Source: Sphaerolaimus hirsutus (taxonomy: Eukaryota > Nematoda > Chromadorea > Monhysterida > Sphaerolaimidae). Taken from it: a stretch of 64,000 nucleotides of DNA. Positions 52,901-63,640 of the stretch are shown piece after piece. Below the pieces are notes generated by a model. The model was given only the letters and a program-made list of their open reading frames with translations. It ran no database searches and had not been told where the DNA came from. Within the stretch, counting starts at the first letter, position 1. Each line of letters starts with the position of its first letter. The stretch covers positions 25,493,785 through 25,557,784 of the forward strand of contig OZ038452.1 in NCBI GenBank assembly GCA_964036195.1, read 5' to 3'. The translations under genes and the position numbers were made by a program.

Positions 52901-55900
52901 GAGTCGCGCTGTTGTTTGTGTAGCCTGGGGCCGAATTATATTTGCCCCACATTTTTGCAAGGTTTACCGTATTTCCTCGATTAACTCCCATGTCCACTAT
53001 AATCTATTTGTGCTCAGGCGATGTCAGGCTAATTCAACCTGCCCCCTGGTCGGAACAGCTGGAACTCTCAGTGCACGTAAACTCCCCCCAGTGCATGTAG
53101 GCCTACTCCCAGTGCACGTAGGTCTACTCCCAGTTAGGGTTCGAACGACATGACTTTTCGATATCGATATTCGATATTTTTTTTCTGAAACTCGTTATTC
53201 GATATCGATACGATATGGAACCTCGATATCGATATTCGATATTGAAAAATGGTCGATATTCGATATTTTTTCAAAATTTTCGATATCGATATTCTATATT
53301 CGATACGATATATCGTTTGAACCCTACTCCCAGTGCACGTAAACTCCCAGTGCATGCAAACTCCGACCTTTTATTCAAATACCCTTTTTAACGCAGCCCG
53401 TGGGGTGGTGCAAAGTTGCACACATGCACTAGGAGTTTACGTGCACTGAGAGTTTACATGCACTGGGAGTCAACGTACACTGGGAGTAGACCTACGTGCA
53501 CTGGGAGGCTACATGCACCGGGAGCTTACGTGCACTGAGGCACAGGCTCGTCGGAACTTATTCTCACCTGGTGCATGCGCTGCTCATAGAGCAAGCGTAG
53601 CTGTATCTTGCGCGCGAGCCGGTCCCTGTGGTAGCGCCAACAGACCACCCAGAGCATGGCCGTGCCGACCAGCGTGAGCAGCAGCAAGATGACGCATATG
53701 ATGGCGATTATGCTGGCGTAGTTCGCCTTCGGCTTGGACCCGTCCGCCGAGACCACGGCCGACGGGTCGCCGCCCGACGCCGATGGCAGCGCGCCGCTCG
53801 GCGGCTTGTGCATGACTGCGACGTGGATGCTTATATTCGGCGGACCGCAAAGCATGCGCAGAATCCTACCATAATTTAATGAATAAAATATTGTGATAAA
53901 TTTCGCACTTAATTATTCCATAGTAAAAAAGAGATATTACGATGACCAAAAACTGTATAATTTTTGGTTAAATATTCAGATTTTGTCATATTGGGATATT
54001 GTAGGTTTCCATGCGAAGTGTGATGTCCGCAGAGTATAACTACAACAATTGCAGGCGGCGTAGATATTTACAGGAAAAAAATCCTTAAAAAAGAAAACGT
54101 TAAAAAGTATGGAAACTCACAGTCGACGCCGACCACGCTGAACACGATGCACTTGTCCGAGTTGGCGGCCATGGGCGGGCAGCGAAGTGTCAGTTTCACT
54201 TGTTTGCCGGAAAAGAATGCCGCCCACTCGCCGCCGCCGGTCCACTGTGGACGTGTTGGAAAGAGGGTTAGATTTTGTCATATTGGTAAAGTACGAGTGG
54301 TTCCATTTAGGGTCTATTTTAATGCGGTTCCATTGACATGGACGAAACCAGTTTGATTCATACAGTGGTTATAAATTTTCACTCAAGTCATGTAAAATGT
54401 CATAAAAAATTGTCAAATGACCAATTGCAAATACAGTAGAAAAGTTGACATTTTAAGTTGAATTTAGAAACTTTGGTATTTATAACATTTTACACTTTGG
54501 GTCTGCGAGTGGCCCCCGGTCTTGCATACTTCATATTTTCATATTACTCCTATAGAAAAAATAACAACAGCACAACAGTGGGTGCAACATCTTAAACAAC
54601 CATTTCAAATATAAACCACTGTTTTAAACGGCAGTGCACTATTCCGCATCTAAACCCATCCCGCATGTTGACCCGGAACACATTTAATTATACCTGGCAT
54701 GTTGAAAATTGGTAATAAAACACATGACCTAGTTATTTTGAAGGTGAAAATCTATTAGGTAGGAAAATTAAGGAATTTTGGTGAAAATTAGAATAAAATT
54801 GCTCAAAAGCGCTCCAGATAGCTAGATAGCTAGGCAATTTGCGGGTGTGGGGGTGCTAAAGGGAGTGTAGCCAGGGATAGATAGATAGCTGGGCGGTTTG
54901 GGGTGGTGTTACCCACCCCCCTTTCTTACCCCTGCAGGCATAATGTATCTATAATGGGTCTACATGCGGAATGGGCTTTGATGCGGAATGGGCCCTAGCC
55001 GTTTTAAACAGGATGTAAAACGGTAATAAATGCAGCTCAACTCAATAACAAGTTTCGTGTGGCGTTTTATGAATTTTGAAATTTAGATAGCGAGAAAATG
55101 AGGATTTGCCAAATGCCGTGTTTTCCGTGTTTCCTGTGTTTCCCGGGAGTCCCGTTTTTTCGGGTCTCACCCCGGGAACGGGGGCTGCAGCCCCCCCCCC
55201 GCACCCCCTGGATACGCCCTTGGACTCAGTACATAAATACGCAATAAAATTATCACTCATAGATTTGTGGCTATTTCTTCAGTTGATTGACACGTAAATG
55301 TCATGATCGAAAAATCTATGAATCAATTCAATCCAGTCCAAATTTTTATTTGAATGCCACCTCAGTAGCAAGTTGATGTTATATCCAATGGTATTCATAC
55401 GTGTCGTGGCATAAAATTTCGCATCTTTACGGAATTGGGCTGAGAAAATCGGTTTTCACGTTCTCAGATGTGACCCATCTAAATATTTGCAGACGGTTAT
55501 CGTCGTAATTGAGGACGTTGTGGTCCTCACTAAAGGAAGAGATTTATATAAAGTTATGTGGAAGCAAATATTTATTCGGAAGCAAATACATAAACGACTT
55601 CGAAAAGGCGGTACACCGTTCAATTTTACCCCTTCGTTCTCCCCAACGTGCTCTCTCCCAAAAATTTTGCGGGAAATTTGCTTGTTTTCCTTGTTATGAA
55701 TCAATAAAAATATTCCATTCGAAATAAACACAACTAGAAAAAAGTTGGTGGAATTTCAACCGGACCAGAGACATCCTTGTTTATTCGCGCTCGCCGATCG
55801 ATCGATTCGATCGGTCACCAGTCTCGCACTATTACGCGCGCGTATTTTATGCCGTTGCGACCGGTCGGTCATAATCATCTGCATATTTCGCGTGACGCGC

Positions 55901-58547
55901 GAACGGCCGGGTCGCGTAAAAGACGCCGCCGCACTTTTGATATGACGCGCCGCCGCGGCGAGTTTAGCGCCGCTCCTACCGAATTCCGCATTTAATTCGG
56001 CGGCGGAGGTGAAAAATTCCAACGTGCCGCCGACTAGAAATTAATCGCGGTCGCGGCGATTTACGCATCCGCAGATGTAAATTTACTGTATTTCCTCGAA
56101 TTGAACTACCTCCTTATAGCCCAGTCTGAGTGAACTGCGAAAAATCAACCCCCACCCCCTACAATGGCAAAGGCGAAGTGAAACGGCAAGTGAATTGGCA
56201 AAAGCGAAGTAAAAAAAATAAAAATAAAAAGTAATTTCTCTTCGCTTTTGCCATTTCACTTGCCAATTCACGTCGCCTTTGCGCTGTTACTTATCCTTTG
56301 CCATTACACTTCGCCTTTGCCAACTGGCACCTGATCTGAGTAAGAGGGAAAATAAACCCTCCCCTCGAAATGCTTCCGAATGAGGTCATGAGTAGGGTTG
56401 GAAAGAAATGTAAAAAGCTGCCCGATAAAAAAATGTATTCAATTAAAAATGGAGGAGACAAGATTAGTCATATTTTTCTTCGAAATCACCTCTGGGGGAA
56501 CAATGATTGAACTAAAAGCCATATAAATTGATAGCCAGTGTACTATAATGCCTTCTGTGGTATACTAGGCGGACATGATACTCTGCACTCACACTGATTT
56601 ATGTCTCGAGTTGGAAGCCTGCCAATGATAAATAATGCATGCGTTTATCATTCAAGCAGTAAAAATTCATTGTTGTGAATACGTCCACGTTAACGTTATA
56701 AAAACAATGCTTTTTCATATTTTAATGAAAATATGCATGCGTTGAATCCTGTTGGCACGCTTCCAACAACGCCTCACGCGTGCAAGGTGTAAAGTAACTC
56801 GAGTAACATATGAAACACGATCCACAACACAACAAACGCACCTTGATGATAGTGTGCCGCCCGCGTCGCTGTGCCACAAACAAGCCAGTCGAGTGCACGG
56901 GTGCCCAGCCGCGCTCGGTCAGAACGGCCGTCTGGCCCAGCGAGCAGCGCAGCGAGTCGGTCGATGACTGCTCCTCGTCCGATACTTAAAGGATTGACAT
57001 TTTGGGGAGTCGACTTTTAAAGGTCGATAAATCCAAAGTTTGGAAGATTGAGTTGAGCACGGAAACTGCATGCGGAATCTTTTCGGCACGGTTTTCAGCA
57101 TTTTCCGAATAGTCCACTCATTTTGTGGCAAAAACAGTCAGAAATGTATTACGGCAATTTTTGTTGGACGCCGACGTCTAAAAGTCGATAAGTGCATAAA
57201 TTGTACATAAGGCAAATTTGTCAGTCTCGAGAACAAAAATCGTCGGGGGCAAGAAGTCGATGAGTACACTTGTTTACTGGATATATTCCCTGGTGCTACT
57301 TCGTTCCTGTCCAAATGCATTTTGTGGAAGACTACTGCACCCATAAATATACATATTTATGTCGAGAGCAGGGTCGAAAATTCGGCACTCTATAATCGAT
57401 ATTTGGAACTTTATGACATTTGGGACAAGTGCACTTATTAACTCCTTGCCCGCTACATACTCTTTCTTCTCGGCCTTAACAGATCTTCCTTATAGACAAA
57501 TTATGCACTTATCGACTTTTAGAAATTTGCGTCCCACATTGACCAAGTCATGGAGTTATCGGTTTCTTGTTAGAGAATTTTCGACTATTGTCCCTAATTG
57601 TCCCAAATGTGTCAAAATGTGACACCTTAACAGCAAGTGACGTTGCAAAATTTCTGAAAATGGTGACAAATATGCGGGAGTGAGGGAAAAATTCTAAATG
57701 CCATTTCTGCGCTCAACACAATTTTCAACAGAAACAACAAAATGGTACCTTTGAGCCAGGTGAGCCTGAGATCGGTGAGCGGCTTGCCATCGAGCGGCAG
57801 GTAGAACGAATTGCGCGCTTTCATCTCCAGCGGTTTGACGCCGTCCGTCCAACCGAAAACGGCACGCGACCCACAGCCGGAACCTGAACAAGTCCGTGCA
57901 AAAATCACAGGACAAAGTGACCTGGGGACAGCCACAAGCCCTGTTAAGTTTATAGTAAAGTGTGAAATGTCATGTAAAATGTCAATCAAAAGAAAAGATA
58001 AAAGATTTTACTACTGAACTTTGCATGACAATCGACACTTTACATCTGTCACAAGTCACACATTGCATGACACTTTACAGGGTTCGCGATTGGCACTTCA
58101 GAGAGCTCCCAGACACGTTTGCCATTTCCCGGGGCAGTATACCGGAGTTTTGACACTTTGCATGACATTCGACACTTAACAAAGTCCGGAAGTAGGGCAC
58201 CAAGACACCAAGAACAACAGAACAAAACAGCACGTACTGAAGTCGGCCACGCAGGCGGGCGGGCGGGCGCCAGAGTCGAATATGGGCGCGTGCTCTGGGC
58301 AGGCGCATGTGCACCGCTCCCCGGACACGGGGCGGCCGCCGGCCATGCGCGAGCAGGACTTCTCTCCGCCGCACAAACGGACGTCGGGCAGCCGCGGCGC
58401 ATACCAGTCGGCCGCCGAGCCGATCAACCTGGTCACGTTGTAGCGCGGCACGTAACCCGGCAGCCAGCTGTTGTCGCCGGCGGCCCAATGTAGAATAACG
58501 GCGGCTAGCAGTGCGCAGCGGCACCGTGCCGCGCCGGCGGCGGCCAT
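49939..58547 (-). CDS. Shavenoid-like single-pass membrane protein (12 exons)
   Basis: Exons in coding order: 58238-58547, 57749-57883, 56842-56984, 54121-54244, 53568-53815, 52706-52872, 52119-52299, 51575-51724, 51226-51411, 50631-50848, 50387-50563, 49939-50191. Sum 2292 nt, 763 aa, phases consistent. Residues 1-23 form a signal peptide (CALLAAVILHWAAG). The ectodomain is cysteine-rich (SGERCTCACPEHAPIF; CGSRAVFGWTDG; VKLTLRCPP) with an NVT glycosylation site near 37. One helix (about 272-296, IIAIICVILLLLTLVGTAML) is followed by a basic stop (RYHRDRLARK). The long cytoplasmic tail is low in order: proline runs, the block KKLYFSPEFFDPE...AEEFLYE, and RMIDIARGRIRSRRYYPPRD. The overall plan, CxCxCP block and FSPE motif recall arthropod shavenoid, an actin-linked protein of cuticular hair formation, but this naming is from memory and tentative. 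Two tail junctions are introners (51412-51574, 50192-50386), both GT-AG. Confidence 0.72.
50192..50386 (-). mobile_element. Introner in shavenoid-like gene (CTG/CAG, GT-AG)
   Basis: Coding strand: GAC TTC TG|GTGCCAGTTCC ... GAGTGCCCCCAG|G CTG AGC. The flanking triplets differ (CTG on the left, CAG on the right), giving a canonical acceptor. Phase 2 is kept: DTDF-W-LSKQ. The arms meet at about 50288 with a long perfect stem around ACGTACGT. Confidence 0.9.
50960..51130. repeat. CACCGTGACTTCGGTGAAA repeat, partial
   Basis: GCACCGTGACTTCGGTGAAAGCTGAAATGGCGACATGTCGCC, the same end as 60980-61197, followed by TTAAATTCGAATTTAAA. In a shavenoid-like intron. Confidence 0.5.
51412..51574 (-). mobile_element. 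Introner in shavenoid-like gene (CAG/CAG, GT-AG)
   Basis: Coding strand: AGC GAG CAG CAG|GTGCCAATCCCAGACC ... GGACTGCCCCCAG|GTC GAC. A 163-bp canonical intron in phase 0, joining DSEQQ to VDSPS. One arm is shortened (around 51470-51480), so the hairpin is asymmetric. Confidence 0.9.
52345..52480. repeat. Partial TTCGAAAATTCG element
   Basis: TAACGATGGCAAACGAAAATCGAAAATTTG matches the left end of 29584; no right end found. The rest of intron 52300-52705 is AT-rich. Confidence 0.5.
53040..53540. mobile_element. MITE of AGTGCACGTAAACTCCC units
   Basis: At least ten units of CCCAGTGCAYGTARRC enter, and their inverse (GAGTTTACGTGCACTGG) leaves. The hAT-like insertion 53135-53326 interrupts the left array. 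In intron 52873-53567. Confidence 0.65.
53135..53326. mobile_element. hAT-like MITE, CGATATCGATATTCGATA type
   Basis: TAGGGTTCGAACGACATGAC...CGTTTGAACCCTA with duplicated CTCCCAGT (53127-53134, 53327-53334). Same ends as the CGGGAT elements but a different repeated motif. Confidence 0.87.
53828..54040. mobile_element. MITE with TATTCGGCGGACCGCA ends
   Basis: TATTCGGCGGACCGCAAAGCATGCGCAGAATCCTACCATAATTTAATGAATAAAAT; closely similar to 62457-62654 through the middle. In intron 53816-54120. Confidence 0.6.
54383..54525. mobile_element. Degenerate introner relic in shavenoid-like intron
   Basis: Left arm AAGTCATGTAAAATGTCAT and right end CATTTTACACTTTGGGTCTGCGAGTGGCCCCCGG. Weak arms; it lies inside an ordinary long intron (54245-56841). 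Confidence 0.45.
54640..55000. mobile_element. Element with ATCTAAACCCATCCCGCATGTTGACCC end
   Basis: Opens GCATCTAAACCCATCCCGCATG and closes ACATGCGGAATGGGCTTTGATGCGGAATGGG; the middle has AGATAGCTAGATAGCTAGG and GATAGATAGATAGCTGGG. Relatives at 60370 and 63641. Confidence 0.6.
55001..56087. other. Intron stretch with a G-run fragment and CpG-rich patch
   Basis: 55140-55225 holds GGGTCTCACCCCGGGAACGGGGGCTGCAGCCCCCCCCC, a piece of the G-run family. 55780-56050 is CpG-rich without a conserved reading frame. No exon seen. Confidence 0.45.
56088..56365. mobile_element. TACTGTATTTCCTCGA element with second hairpin family copy
   Basis: ACTGTATTTCCTCGAATTGAACTACC opens. ATGGCAAAGGCGAAGTGAAACGGC and its inverse (56163-56320) form the GCAAAAGCGAAGTG hairpin, ending CCAACTGGCACCTG. 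That last tail is identical to an introner terminus. Confidence 0.55.
56565..56800. repeat. GGAAGCCTGCC...GGCACGCTTCC inverted repeat
   Basis: TATACTAGGCGGACATGATACTCTGCACTC, ATGTCTCGAGTTGGAAGCCTGCC and GTTGGCACGCTTCCAACAACGCCTCACGCGTGCAAGGTG, as at 40955-41105. Confidence 0.55.
56990..57615. mobile_element. Inverted-repeat element in shavenoid-like intron
   Basis: GTCTAAAAGTCGATAAGTGCATAAATTGTAC (57176) faces TTATGCACTTATCGACTTTTAGAAATTTGCGTCCC (57503); outer ends ACATTTTGGGGAGTCGAC and AATGTGTCAAAATGTGAC. No ORF. Confidence 0.5.
57922..58201 (-). mobile_element. Introner variant in first intron of shavenoid-like gene
   Basis: On the gene strand it starts TTG|GTGCCCTACTTCCGGAC and ends GGCTTGTGGCTGTCCCCAG. 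The core has the AATCAAAAGAAAAGATAAAAG variant. The intron 57884-58237 has its own good donor (A|GTACGTG) and acceptor (TTCAG|GT), so here the element sits within a conventional intron. Confidence 0.65.
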
Positions 58548-60260
58548 GCGATGATGAGTAAAGGAAGTCAGCCGGCGGCGTAACTGGTTCTAATTAACAG
58601 CTGCATCCGCCCCACGCTCGCTCTTCCACGCTCGGTTCCGGGTTTGTATCTCATTCGGTTAGTGTCTGCGATGGCGGCCGAACTTTATCACAACGCACGG
58701 AAACAATTGCAGCGACAAATCAATTGCGAACGGGCACGGGGGTCTCCACTGAGGGGGGCATGGGTTATAACAAAATGTCCAGATTTCCTCTAAAGTATTG
58801 ATCCGGCCATCTTCAGACACTATAAATACACCAATTCTCAGCATTTACTTTTAACAGGAACCCCCCTCAAAAATTTCATTCAGCTGCACACCCCACAGGG
58901 TCCACATCTCGGGGGGGGGGGGCCCTATGGGCGGCACGCGGCAGCGGCGCTTACGAACCTCCAGCGGCATTCCGAATGTACGGCGGCGCGGCGCCGCGCA
59001 GCGTTGCACTGCAGCGGCGGCGCGCCGCCCAATCGACAAGTGCGCCGGTGATAAATGGCTGGAGGGGCGAAAGTTCGCCATGCGGCGCAAAAATGAAAAA
59101 TGCCCGCCGCGGGTGATATTGAGCTGGCGTGTGAGGAATGGGGATGCGTGGATGCGAGCGGACGCAAGCTGAACTGACATAGGAACCACGCTGACACCGT
59201 GCGGGCCATTGGGAGGGAATGGTTGGATTGATTCACTTACGCCGGGGGGTGGATTGGGTATGTTTGAAATACTGATAATGTATGATAATAAAATAATAAA
59301 ACACAAAAATGCGGTTCAAATTCTTCATACTTTAAATTCCTAGAAGGCGATTAAGGGTTTTTTCCGCATTCAAAGCAATGTGGGGCACATAATAATGTGG
59401 CCGCTACACAAATATTTGCCATGTTTGGCAATCGGTAAGTTAAGTACTAGAGCTTTGTTAATGACAAAAATATTCAGAAAAGCATGCATCAGATCAGCGA
59501 CAGTTTGATAGACAAACAAGGTCCCCAAAGGCCCTTCCGTCGCGAACGCCGACAAAAACTCTAACCACACACAGAATAGAGCAGAGTAGAATTCTAATTC
59601 TAGGCTCGACTACACGGGAAGCGGCAAATGCAACGTTCAACAAGCTCTCGCGGCGGCGCAGCACGTGAGCACCGCCGCAGTCCGTCAAACGGGACAAGCC
59701 GCATTTCAATTTCAATAGGCCCGTCTCGCCGCGGACGATTACCGCAAATGCGGCACCGCGTCCAAAACCCTAGCAGAGCGCAATTTCGGCCGTCGTTCCA
59801 TTCAGATTTGCGCCGCGGCGGCGGCGCCCGATCCAAACGGTGCATCATGGAGCGGCGGCGCATGTGCTCACGCGGCCGAGCGGCGTGAAGCGTGCAGCGC
59901 ACTGCACAATGCGCCGTACGATGCGGAACAGTTCCTCTTGAGGGGATTGCGGCGGCAAGCGCGCGCGCGCATAAATGGGCGGCGCGCGTCAGCACGTACC
60001 CCAACAATGGGCACTCGGTCGTAATGGAGCTTCCAGAGGGCCACCTAGCCGGCTCACGAGCGCGGCCGGGCGTCTCATCATATTTATGGGTTCCTAGATT
60101 GGCGGTAATCGCGGCGAAGCGGTGCACTGCGCGCGAAAACGGTCACATGCAACAAGTCGCGCGGGGGCGGCCAAAATTCAATAGCAACGCAAACGCGTGT
60201 TTTTACGCAAACGGTTAGGCGATTCTCACTGCCGCGACCGGATTTTGGATACAAATTTCG
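58548..60260. promoter_or_regulatory. CpG-rich region upstream of shavenoid-like gene
   Basis: 58910-59240 and 59630-60250 are dense in CpG and GCGGCGGCG-like runs, lie directly upstream of the first coding exon and contain no conserved frame. They could hold the promoter and 5' UTR exons. No TATA box or initiator was convincingly identified. Confidence 0.35.
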
Positions 60261-60369
60261 CCGCGCGGCTGCAGACTAATCGCTAATATTGGCCAAACAC
60301 ATTTGACAAGCAGAGCGGGCGTTGCGCAAACACGCGCCGCCGCCGCTAACGATTGGGGGGGCGGCAGCG

Positions 60370-60760
60370 ACTGAGACCTTCTGTGCATGTAAACCCGGTG
60401 CGCATGTAGACCCAAATTTTCACTCAAAATCGTTAATTTTCATACATTTTTATACATTTTCACCTTCAAAATCACTAGTTCATGTGTTTTATTGTCTATT
60501 TTCAGCTATTTTTTGTAGTATATGTGCTTATATACACATTTTACGTAATTTGTCACCTACTTCTAGCGATTTCTCTACCTTTTTTCGACATCTTGAAAAG
60601 CCTATATATTGAACCCCCGCAAACCCCCAAACCCCAAAATTTTTTTGCCAGCTATCTATCCCTCCGGAGGAGCGATTAGCTATCTACCCAACCCCCTGGA
60701 GGGTCAAAATCTGGAATACCCCTGACATGCACAGCGGGTAAACATGCACAGAGGCACAGG
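60370..60760. mobile_element. Element with GCATGTAAACCCGGTG ends and CTATCTATC core
   Basis: GTGCATGTAAACCCGGTGCGCATGTAGACCC on the left, ACATGCACAGCGGGTAAACATGCACAG on the right; core TCACTCAAAATC, CAGCTATCTATCCCTCCGGAGG. Confidence 0.65.
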
Positions 60761-60979
60761 CTCGGCGGCAGCACGCGCCAAACAGCACACAGAGATGTGT
60801 CGCCGCGCATGGAAATTTTCGCAGCGTGAACTCATCAGCGGGTCGTTTTATTCTCGTTTTCAAACTGTCTGCCGCGGTGTTTTAAACGCGGGCTGATTGA
60901 GAGAGTGGCTTTGATATTGTACTTTATTCTGGGTGATGTATATTCGCATGATTCACGGGATATAGTGCCTACACACATA

Positions 60980-61197
60980 AGTTTTCACCGTGACTTCGGT
61001 GAAAACTGAATTTTTTTCAAATGTGGATTAACCGGCTGGACCGACAGGGTTGAATGATTTAATGTAATTTAAATGTGAATTTTAATTAATGAACGTTTAA
61101 ATTTGAAAACTAAAACACATAGCATACAATTGAATAGAGTAGGCTGCATGTCGCCATGTCGCCATTTCAGTTTTCACAGAAGTCACGGTGAAAACTA
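60980..61197. mobile_element. MITE with AGTTTTCACCGTGACTTC ends
   Basis: AAGTTTTCACCGTGACTTCGGTGAAAACTG to CAGTTTTCACAGAAGTCACGGTGAAAACT; each end is itself a small hairpin (CACCG...CGGTG). Confidence 0.7.
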
Positions 61198-61343
61198 GTG
61201 AGTGTAGGGCCATTGATGGTATTTAGTTTATTCATCTTTCACGCAGAGATTCGTATTTATCGCGGACAGTTGAAGGATGTCTGGAAGTTTTTGGAAAATA
61301 TACATCCTCAATCAATAAAGGCTCAGCCACCGTCTATTTATGC

Positions 61344-61723
61344 ACCGTATATCCTCGAATACGCCCCCAGGGGAGTTATTTTTCCGTCGGATTTTTTGAC
61401 GGGGGGGGGGTTATTCGAAGAGGTTTATTCGAGAGGAGGAGTTTTTTTCTCGTGGTAATTTTAAGTACAATGTACGATCAATATTATGTTTGAATTTGAA
61501 TGGGTTTAAATTAGTTGCATAAACGTGTAAGTTAGAATAGAAATCCCGTTGTTCATGGAATGAAAACAATGCTAATGAGCATCAGCTGCAAAATAATACA
61601 TTCTTTAAATTAACACATAAATACATAATGTTTCTTATTCTTGGATGTCTCTCCCACCCATCAAAGAGTGAGTTTTTCGAGAGGGGGGTATAAGAGGGAG
61701 GACTTATTCGAGCATACACGGTA
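61344..61723. mobile_element. TACCGTATATCCTCGA element
   Basis: CACCGTATATCCTCGAATACGCCCCC and GGACTTATTCGAGCATACACGGTA; divergent middle. Confidence 0.6.
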
Positions 61724-61951
61724 TGTTATTAATTGTTGAATATGCCCCCTCAAATCACTTCAAAAATCAACTTACGTCAGTATCGCATCAGAAAACGCAA
61801 AATAAATAGGAGAAATCGCCAAATGGCAAAATCTGGAGTCCGCATAATTCAAAATTTCAAGTATGATCAACACTATTAGCATTAAGCGAAGCTAATATGG
61901 TACGGTTGAAAATTTCCATGAAACGTTCAATATTTTTCATCAAGTGCACCG

Positions 61952-62436
61952 CAGAGTTGTTAAAAGTACTTAACTTTGTTCAAAGTAAACGTAAACGTAA
62001 AGTATTTTATTTTTACGCACACCCGAGTACAGAAAACGTAAAGATTTTTTTACTTTTACGCTGCGTCAAACGTGAGTAAACGTAAATACCGGTATTTTTA
62101 CTCAGGGAAAACGTAAAAACAAGGATTTTTCGATGTCGTCCGCCAGAAGACGTAAAAATGAGTGAACGTGAAAGCGAGAATCGTCGCTTTCCTTACCCAT
62201 TGCAAGATCGCATCATTTCCGCTGCCATTTTTGCAACTGTTTCATTTCCTTTGAGTGGTTTTTTGTTTTTATGCCCTGAAATTTTTTCACACATACGTTT
62301 TCTGTACTCGGGTACTTTCAAAAAGTACGCAAGTAAATGAGTACGGGTATTTTTTTCGGGAGGAAACGTAAACGTATTTACGCAGTACTCGAGTATACGT
62401 ATTTATCGAGTAAACGTAAATACGTTTTAACAAATG
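61952..62436. mobile_element. hAT-like MITE, CGTAAACGTAAA type
   Basis: CAGAGTTGTTAAAAGTAC...GTTTTAACAAATG with duplicated GTGCACCG (61944-61951, 62437-62444). Relative of 44849-45848. Confidence 0.87.
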
Positions 62437-62456
62437 GTGCACCGTAAAAGTATTTA

Positions 62457-62654
62457 TACTCGGTAGACCGCAAAGTATGTGCAGAATCCTACCATAATTT
62501 TATGAATAAAATCTTGTGGTAAATTTCGTAATTAAATATTCCATAGTAAAAAAACAAAATATTATGATAAAAAAATTGTATAATTTTTGGTTCATTATTC
62601 AGATGGGTTATGGTAGGTTTTCATACTAAATGTGATGTCTTCCGAGTATACCTA
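62457..62654. mobile_element. MITE with TACTCGGTAGACCGCA ends
   Basis: TATACTCGGTAGACCGCAAAGTATGTGCAGAATCC to AATGTGATGTCTTCCGAGTATACC; matches 53828-54040 closely. Confidence 0.65.
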
Positions 62655-62660
62655 GATATA

Positions 62661-63640
62661 AATATTTATCAGTCTACAATTAGCGAGAAAAATAATAAAC
62701 AGTGGGTGCGCCATCGCCATGCATCGGGTGAATTTTAATTACAAAAAAATATGTTCATGAAAAAAGCGATAGCTCAACAGCCCGAAGTAAAACTGACAAC
62801 ACTTTATCCATGATAAAAATAAAGGAAGCCTGCAAAGATAGGTATTCATCATACAAAACACCCAGATTCCCCGGCGGCGGTAATATTTAGATAATCGATG
62901 CCAAAACTGTCATGGAAGCAAACCAGTTGCAACACGGTCACGCGCGGCACGTGGAAATAACGTAATAAATATAAATATAGTATAACAAAAAGTGGTAGGT
63001 GTCGCAAAAACGGGTCGGCCGGTCAGCGGGAACAAGAGCGACAAATAGCGGGACGCGTGTGATCGAGCGGCGAGGCGGCAACGCGGCCGATGACGTCGAT
63101 CGACGTTGCAGCGGCGGCGCGAACCCGCCGTGTTCGAATTTAATTGGCCCGACAGTTGATTTCGGGCTGCCCGATCCATTGCATCACGCACGACACTTAT
63201 GATGTTGTTTCTGATTCCTGAATGCGGTAGTTCTTATACGATAGCCAAGCCGACAAGCTGACAAAATAACATGCGGGACTGCGTCCTGATTGAACCGACT
63301 ATAGCCTCTGATACAATGTGTCGGGCTTCCCGCAAAACGTGTCGGGCTGCCCGCAAAATCTTGTCGGGCATAACAAATCGCCCGACAGATCCGTTAGGTG
63401 CGCCGTCTGGCTGCAGTGGGCGCGCCGCGGCCTTGGCCGCCGATCAACGGACTCCAAGATGGCCGCCACTACATACCTGCAGTCGCGCCGGCCTTGCACT
63501 CGGCCAAGTGAATTTCTGTTCACAAATGATCGCGCCACACTGCTGCCCTTGTGAAAAACAGTGCACGCGCAGTGCGCAGGTACCGCAAATGCACCGGACT
63601 GTCCTGCGATAGCGTCGCACGCGAGGCGGCCGTGCGCCAT
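62661..63640. other. Intergenic DNA with reiterated TCGGGC(T/A)NCCCG motif
   Basis: 63140-63400 contains several short inverted units (CCCGACAG, TTCGGGCTGCCCG, GTCGGGCTGCCCGC). CpG-rich; no gene recognised. Confidence 0.35.

Noticed and set aside
58850-60220. Long Arg/Ala/Pro-rich ORFs on both strands
   Set aside because: CpG-rich DNA opens frames on both strands; there are no conserved motifs or splice-consistent exons.
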